From IMG/VR virus record IMGVR_UViG_3300046170_000353, positions 1 through 59,052 of that record: a DNA stretch of 59,052 nt; one strand, written 5' to 3'. Below are positions 53,576 through 59,052 of this stretch, in pieces. Position 1 is the stretch's first letter. Each line of letters begins with the position of its first letter. The notes under the pieces are model-generated. The model was given only the letters and a program-made list of their open reading frames with translations. It made no database searches and was not told the origin of the DNA. The position numbers and the translations under genes were made by a program. This DNA is from a virus.

Positions 53576-55978
53576 ATGGGATTGACCCGAATTACAAAGG
53601 GTGTCATCAAACCCAATGAAGATTATCAAACTGGCATTATCACCGCAACTGGATTAGATGTTAATGGAGATGCGGATGTAAGTGGTAATTTGTCAGTCGG
53701 TGGTGTACTGACTTATGAAGACGTAACAAGTATAGATTCAGTTGGTATTATAACAGCACAGAAAGATATTCATGTCGGTGCTGGAGTTTCAATCGTAGGT
53801 ATCGTAACAGCTGCGACAGGAGATTTTGTAGATTTAGATGTAGATGGACATACAAATTTAGATAATGTAAGTATATCAGGTGTCACAACAATTGGAGATG
53901 TTGTTGTTGGTGGTGCCACAACTGATTTAATTGTAAATGGTGATGCAAGAGTAACAGGTATTTTATCAATTGGAACTGGAACAGTTGTTATAGATGAAAC
54001 AACAGTTAAAACAGGAACTTCTAATTTACATAGTATAGGTATTGAGATTGCAGGTATCAATGTTCTTGGTGCTGATACTCCAATAGGTTCTGGTTCTACA
54101 ATTTATAATTCAGGAGCAGCAGTCTTTACTGGTATTGTGACTGCTGGTGTATTCTATGGAGATGGTTCTAATTTATCTGGAATCACTGCTGCAGGAACTG
54201 GTGCGATTGGTGGTCTTACAGTTAAAGGTACAGATGGCACTGTTGTTGGTACTGCTGGTAGTATATCCTCACTTGACTTTAGTGGTTCAAGTGGATTAAG
54301 TGTAATTGCAAGCACTGGTGCTGCAGGTGTGGCAACGGTTACTGTTCTTGCAGAGCTTGTAAGTGATACAAGTCCTCAACTTGGTGGTAACTTAGATTTA
54401 TTAAATAAGTCGATTACTGGAACTGGTCATCTTGATATTACTGGTAACACAAAAGCGACTGGTATATCAACTGCACTGCAATTTAAAACAGGAACATCTA
54501 ACTTACATAATGTAGGTATTGAAATTGCAGGTGTAAACGTTCTTGGTGCTGATACTCCAATTGGTGCAGGTGCAACTATTTTTAATAGTGGTGATATTGT
54601 TGCAAAAGCAGGAGCAGAATTTCAAGGAATTGTTACAGCAACATCATTTGTAGGAGATGGAGCGAATCTTACAAACACAGGTGCCTCATTAAGTAGTGCA
54701 TCTTCTGGAACTGAAAGAGTTGTACTTACCAACCTAACAAGTGGTACGATGATTAGTGCTAAAACTGATCCTCAACTCACATTTAATTACGCAACAAATA
54801 CTTTATCCGCATCAGTATTTTCAGGAAGTGGTTCAGGTTTAAGTAGTTTAAATGCAACAAACCTTTCATCTGGTACAGTACCGATTGCTCGTCTTGGAGA
54901 TAGTGGAACAAAGAATAGTGGTACATTCTTAGCTGGTGATAATACATTTAAGACAGTTACAGTTGCAATCAATTCAATAGCAGGTGATTCAAATAATCGA
55001 GTCTTAACATCTGATGGTGATGGAACTGCAACTGCAGAATCTAATTTAACTTTTGATGGTACAACACTTCAGTTGGGTTCAGGCACAAAACTTGATTTAT
55101 CATCAAACGATTCCTATTTAAATGCAAGAGTGATGCGAAATGAGTCTGGTGGTTCAGATGATGGAATGTATATTGGTTACGGAAATGCGAATAGTGGACA
55201 TACTAGAATATATGGTGGAGGACAAACAAGTGGTGGAATATCTGTACAAGGAAGTGGTAATGGTGACTGTTATATTAATGGTAATGTTATCTGGAACTCA
55301 GGTAATGATGGATCTGGAACTGGATTAGATTCTGATACTGTTGATGGTATACACGGTAGTAGTTTTTTAAGATCAGATACAAATGACACATTAACAAAAG
55401 GTAGTACAACAGTTTTTGATGGTAGTTGGAATGATTGGTTAGTTCGTTTTACAAATAATAATGGTTCAAGTGCTCATGTTTATATGTGTCATCACGATCA
55501 TGGAATGCACATTAGAAATGATTCATCCACAACTTCTACATACTTATTAGATGTATATGCTGCGAACGGAAATAGATTTAGAGTAAGGGGTGCTGATGCA
55601 TACACGACTATAAATGGAAATCAAGTATGGCATGCTGGTAATGATGGTGGTGGAAGTGGACTTGATTCTGATTTATTAGACGGTAATCATGGTAGCTGGT
55701 ATCGTGATTACAATAACTTGACTAACAAACCAAGCACTGCTACTGTATTATACATAGATGTGTACGGACAAGGTAATGCTGGTGATAGAGACACAGCAAG
55801 AAACTGGGCAACTAGTGCAGTCAGTATCCCTAATAATACTATGTTCGTTGTTAGATGGAATCGTGTATACTCTTACTGGGTAAACAATAATACCGCATCT
55901 GGTAACGAAGATAGAAAAACTTTATGGATTAAAAATAGCAGCGGTTCAATTTATTGGGCTGGAGCAGATTCCACATAG
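53576..55978 (+). CDS. Modular tail-fibre protein (800 aa)
   Basis: MGLTRITKGVIKPNEDYQTG opening, then modules shared with the 1474-residue fibre: TYEDVTSIDSVGIITAQKDI, HVGAGVSIVGIVTAATG and one DLDVDGHTNLDNVSISGVTT copy. Later a LDSDTVDGIHGSSFLRSDTN and LDSDLLDGNHGSWYRDYNNL pair, a repeat found in many phage fibres, leads to a Trp-rich tip (DTARNWATSAVSIPNNTMFV). Intact. ATG 53576 begins one base after the preceding stop. Confidence 0.85.
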   Translation: MGLTRITKGVIKPNEDYQTGIITATGLDVNGDADVSGNLSVGGVLTYEDVTSIDSVGIITAQKDIHVGAGVSIVGIVTAATGDFVDLDVDGHTNLDNVSISGVTTIGDVVVGGATTDLIVNGDARVTGILSIGTGTVVIDETTVKTGTSNLHSIGIEIAGINVLGADTPIGSGSTIYNSGAAVFTGIVTAGVFYGDGSNLSGITAAGTGAIGGLTVKGTDGTVVGTAGSISSLDFSGSSGLSVIASTGAAGVATVTVLAELVSDTSPQLGGNLDLLNKSITGTGHLDITGNTKATGISTALQFKTGTSNLHNVGIEIAGVNVLGADTPIGAGATIFNSGDIVAKAGAEFQGIVTATSFVGDGANLTNTGASLSSASSGTERVVLTNLTSGTMISAKTDPQLTFNYATNTLSASVFSGSGSGLSSLNATNLSSGTVPIARLGDSGTKNSGTFLAGDNTFKTVTVAINSIAGDSNNRVLTSDGDGTATAESNLTFDGTTLQLGSGTKLDLSSNDSYLNARVMRNESGGSDDGMYIGYGNANSGHTRIYGGGQTSGGISVQGSGNGDCYINGNVIWNSGNDGSGTGLDSDTVDGIHGSSFLRSDTNDTLTKGSTTVFDGSWNDWLVRFTNNNGSSAHVYMCHHDHGMHIRNDSSTTSTYLLDVYAANGNRFRVRGADAYTTINGNQVWHAGNDGGGSGLDSDLLDGNHGSWYRDYNNLTNKPSTATVLYIDVYGQGNAGDRDTARNWATSAVSIPNNTMFVVRWNRVYSYWVNNNTASGNEDRKTLWIKNSSGSIYWAGADST

Positions 55979-55995
55979 TATGAAGAGGAGTTAAA

Positions 55996-56577
55996 ATGTA
56001 TCCACAACAATTCGACGATTTACTTAAAGAGGAAAATATAGAACAACCTCAGACACTTATTTTTAATAAGTTGTCAGGTGCTCTTGTGGCAAAAATGATT
56101 GGCTCACATCTTGATAAAGTGAATACTAAGTATTGTAAAGGTAAGTTAGAGACATTTAATCCTGAAACACATGAATATGTTGGTGATTTTGATTCAGGTT
56201 CAGTGCAAAACAAAGCAACTAGACCAAGAATAGCATCTGAACTTGATCTTGATACCACTGCAGGAATTCATATTCGTAAGAAATATAATTATCATCATCA
56301 GTTGAATCACGTTATTGATATGATGAAATTATTATTAGATGCTTCATCTTTAACTGACGATCAAAAAGCAAGTTTCAATGCGATGAAAGAATATATTGAT
56401 GAAGTAAGAGATTTGAATGGTAAGTATAAAGATTCTTATCAAAATGATCCAAACTGGACATATAAAGATAAAACCACAGTAAGAAATGATGTAAATGCTA
56501 AAATGGCAGGTGGAGTCTCCGAAGAGATTAAATCAGAAAATGATCTTTCTGGTATTAATATGATTTCAGATAGGTAA
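55996..56577 (+). CDS. Hypothetical virion-cluster protein (193 aa)
   Basis: Soluble, charged, largely helical (YPQQFDDLLKEENIEQPQTL, NHVIDMMKLLLDASSLTDDQ). No family recognised. Its place among fibre genes suggests a structural or chaperone role. AAGAGGAG just before ATG 55996 looks like a ribosome site. Confidence 0.6.
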   Translation: MYPQQFDDLLKEENIEQPQTLIFNKLSGALVAKMIGSHLDKVNTKYCKGKLETFNPETHEYVGDFDSGSVQNKATRPRIASELDLDTTAGIHIRKKYNYHHQLNHVIDMMKLLLDASSLTDDQKASFNAMKEYIDEVRDLNGKYKDSYQNDPNWTYKDKTTVRNDVNAKMAGGVSEEIKSENDLSGINMISDR

Positions 56578-56578
56578 A

Positions 56579-57097
56579 ATGACAGTAATTAAACGCACAG
56601 GTTATCTTACTACAAATAATTGTGACGCTATGGTGGCAGCATTACCAACACTACCAGATGCTGCTGGAAAGGAATATCGTAATAGTGATGCAGGTGGTAA
56701 TCAAGTTTCTTCATATAAAATTTTAAGATATTATTCATATCCTGAATCACTTAAGACAGCTTGGAAAACTTATATTACAAGTGAGATTCTGAGTTCATAC
56801 CTCGTTTCAACCTTTATGAAAATACCTGCAAATACTGGTATCTTATATCCAACCACACCAAGTGATCCAGCAAAGATTGGTTTGAATGAACCAGTCAGGG
56901 CGATTGGATCTTTTCTTTCAATTTCATTGAATGATGGCAATCATCTAATATTAAATGGTACAAAATATAATGTAGATAAAGGAGATGCTTTATTGTTTGA
57001 TGGAACATATACTTATGAAACAGAGACTAGCACTCAGGATAATTTATGGAATGTGAATATGGTTCCGACTTGGAAGTTAGCAACTTATGGTGCATGA
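56579..57097 (+). CDS. Hypothetical virion-cluster protein (172 aa)
   Basis: TVIKRTGYLTTNNCDAMVAA start, then beta-rich second half (VRAIGSFLSISLNDGNHLIL, NVDKGDALLFDGTYTYETET) that could be a double-stranded beta helix, but the metal-binding His/Asp of an oxygenase are not obvious. Overlaps the next gene by 11 bases. Confidence 0.55.
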   Translation: MTVIKRTGYLTTNNCDAMVAALPTLPDAAGKEYRNSDAGGNQVSSYKILRYYSYPESLKTAWKTYITSEILSSYLVSTFMKIPANTGILYPTTPSDPAKIGLNEPVRAIGSFLSISLNDGNHLILNGTKYNVDKGDALLFDGTYTYETETSTQDNLWNVNMVPTWKLATYGA

Positions 57098-57581
57098 ATA
57101 TAAACTAATTGAAGTAGAAGAAGCACATTCATTAAGAGATAGATTAGATTTATTAGATGATGCTTACTATCTTGATCGTTCAACATTCAGACCTATTCGA
57201 GGAGTAGAGAATCACGAGATTGGATCTTATCAATGTGTAGGTGATTCATCATTACCAAAAGATTTACTTGTTGATTTAGTAAAGATTTCTCCGAAGAAAC
57301 CATTACCTTTATCAAAAATAGTAATTAATAAGTATGATGTAGGTGACTGGATTCCAAAACATTGTGATGACCACGGACCTGCATACTTTACTACATTACA
57401 TCTTGAAGATTCTGAAGAAGGTTTAAGTTATGAAGGTGGATTCTCTAAGAATGTAGCAGGTTGGGCTAAAGAATATCCGACTGATTTATTACATTGGGTC
57501 GAACCAGTGGTCAAACCAAGATATACTGTTATCTTTTTGTATGATAGAGGTATTGGAAATTTTGGTGGAATTAAAATATAA
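57087..57581 (+). CDS. Putative 2OG-Fe(II) oxygenase (164 aa)
   Basis: KIVINKYDVGDWIPKHCDDH: an HxD-type HCD site, then GPAYFTTLHLEDSEEGLSYE and LLHWVEPVVKPRYTVIFLYD, where the second His and following Arg fit the distal metal and 2-oxoglutarate ligands. Resembles phage prolyl-hydroxylase-like oxygenases; substrate unknown. ATG 57087 overlaps the preceding gene. Confidence 0.7.
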   Translation: MVHEYKLIEVEEAHSLRDRLDLLDDAYYLDRSTFRPIRGVENHEIGSYQCVGDSSLPKDLLVDLVKISPKKPLPLSKIVINKYDVGDWIPKHCDDHGPAYFTTLHLEDSEEGLSYEGGFSKNVAGWAKEYPTDLLHWVEPVVKPRYTVIFLYDRGIGNFGGIKI

Positions 57582-57584
57582 ATA
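57577..57584 (+). promoter_or_regulatory. T4-type late promoter overlapping a stop codon
   Basis: Exact TATAAATA at 57577-57584 includes the TAA stop (57579-57581) of the oxygenase; next start ATG 57602. Confidence 0.6.
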
Positions 57585-57601
57585 ACTAAAAAATTGTGTA
57601 A

Positions 57602-59052
57602 ATGGCAATAACCATCAGTGGACAAAATAATAATGATAAGATATTAGCATCTGATGGTGTATTAGATTCAATATCAGGATTTAATGTAGTCGGTGTGATG
57701 ACCGCTACACAATTTGATGTAACAACAAAACACACTGCAAATCATATAGACGTAGGAAGTAGCATACAACTTGGTAACGCTGGTATTATAACTGCAACAA
57801 CTTTAATTGGAAATGTTACTGGTAATGTAAACTCAACATCTCATTTACTTCTACAGATAAGTGGTAGTGAAAAATTTAGAGTAGGAAATGGTGGACAGTT
57901 AGGAATCGGTGGTGCAAACTATGGAACATCAGGACAAGTATTAACAAGTGGTGGTTCAGGTAGTGCACCGACTTGGAGTACGATTGCATCAGATAAAATC
58001 ACAGAAGGAAATACAGAAGCAGAAGTAGTAGATACAGGATCAGACGGACACTTTCAAAGTTACAACTGAAGGTACCGAAAGGCTTCGTGTATCAGCAGAC
58101 GGAAATCTTACTGTGGGTGCTGCAGTTACAATATCTCCTGTCGGAAATATAAATGCAACTGGTATTATAACAGCAACATCATTCAGTGGAAGTGGTGCAA
58201 ACTTAACTTCATTACCAGCACAAGCAACCATAGCAAACAATGCCGACAATAGAGTAATCACTGGTGGTAGTGGTGTTAATTTAAATGGTGAAGCAAATAT
58301 GAGATTTGATGGATCTACTTTAACTGTAGATGGCACAACAACTGATACTCCATTAATGATTGATACCACAAGTAATAATGGAGCACATTTAAGATTCAGG
58401 AAAGATGGAAGTAATCAACATTTTATTGGTGCTGGTGGAGGATTCTCTTTAGGTGATAAAGAAGATTTATCATTAAGAGCCTATGATAATCTTTTGTTTG
58501 CAACAGGAAATAGTTCAACAGAAAAAGTTCGCATCTCACAAACAGGTTCCCTTGGTATTGGAACTGCTGCACCTCAAGTTCAAACACATATATTTGGTGC
58601 AGATGCAGAATTATTAATTGAAAGAGGTGGATATAGTGAGGCAGAATTATGGTTAGGATTTCCAAGCGGACAACCTTTCATAGCATCAGGACCAGGTAAA
58701 GGTTTAAAATTAGGTGGTAATGGTAAATGGAACGAAGGAATTCTCATCGACGCAGGTGGTAATATGAATGTGACTGGTATTGTAACTGCAACAGCATTTG
58801 TTCCAACATCTCAAGGAGCACTTTCTCATCGCAACATCATAGTAAACGGAGCCATGACCATAAGCCAGAGGGGAACATCAGTTGCAACTAGTGGTTATCA
58901 AACTGTAGATAGATTTCAATTTGGTGGTGCTTGGCCAGGCAGTGCTATAACTCAATCTCAAGCTGATGTTGGTTATAACTCTGCACCTTATGACAAAGGA
59001 TTTAGAAAATCTTACAAGTTAACTAATAGCAATCAAGGTAGTACTTCCAGCA
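57602..59052 (+). CDS. Tail-fibre protein, partial at window end, frameshifted near 58055
   Basis: MAITISGQNNNDKILASDGV opening with fibre modules (GNVTGNVNSTSHLLLQISGS, GTSGQVLTSGGSGSAPTW). The first frame stops at 58069; another frame is open from there to the window edge without a start: KVTTEGTERLRVSADGNLTV, TPLMIDTTSNNGAHLRFRKD, LGIGTAAPQVQTHIFGADAE, and near the end NIIVNGAMTISQRGTSVATS, a segment seen in many phage tail-fibre tips. An extra C at 58055 explains the break. The true C-terminus is outside the window. Confidence 0.8.

Overview
The window is a piece of a T4-like marine cyanophage genome (a myovirus of Prochlorococcus or Synechococcus). The evidence is the gene mix on AT-rich DNA: photosystem genes psbA and psbD, four high-light-inducible (hli) genes, a plastid-type terminal oxidase, talC transaldolase, class Ia ribonucleotide reductase nrdA/nrdB, T4-type late promoters (TATAAATA or CATAAATA) and long modular tail-fibre genes. 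A large nucleotide-sugar and glycosyltransferase cluster, including a GT6 (ABO-like) enzyme, recalls P-SSM2-type cyanophages; that comparison is from memory.

Layout. 1-4.5 kb: nrdA, nrdB and a 2OG-Fe(II) oxygenase. 4.5-8.1 kb: two lysine-rich proteins, small ORFs and two minus-strand Ig-like structural proteins. 8.1-10.2 kb: a GIY-YIG nuclease and a flavin-dependent halogenase. 10.2-16.0 kb: small membrane proteins, pyrE, terminal oxidase, a staphylococcal-nuclease-like protein and a proline-rich membrane protein, mostly joined by ATGA or TAATG overlaps. 16.0-17.7 kb: three minus-strand secreted proteins. 17.8-21.4 kb: talC, a small outer-membrane barrel protein with its own promoter, leader and terminator, small ORFs and a cupin. 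21.4-38.2 kb: one tightly packed surface-glycan operon (GDP-fucose, GDP-galactose and NDP-heptose synthesis, glycosyltransferases of types GT2, GT4, GT6, GT11 and GT25, methyltransferases). 38.3-39.7 kb: four hli genes and a chain of micro membrane proteins. 39.7-43.1 kb: a cupin-like oxygenase, psbA, psbD and an HNH nuclease. 43.1-59.05 kb: tail-fibre and virion genes, with an embedded subtilisin-like protease and cupredoxin-like domains. The last gene runs off the window.

How the genes fit together. During infection PsbA, PsbD, Hli and the terminal oxidase would keep photosynthetic electron flow going; TalC would push carbon to the pentose phosphate pathway; NrdA/NrdB and PyrE would make nucleotides. 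The glycan operon could decorate virions or remodel the host surface, and the fibre genes set host binding.

Quality warning. I see 21 places where a conserved protein continues in another frame after a single-base indel; 19 are one extra base and 2 one missing base. They hit psbA, psbD (three times), nrdA, gmd, fcl and many glycosyltransferases. This looks like read or assembly error rather than gene decay. I give the repaired spans as CDS and name the indel position in each entry. No tRNA, CRISPR array, insertion sequence or intergenic gap above about 300 bases was seen.
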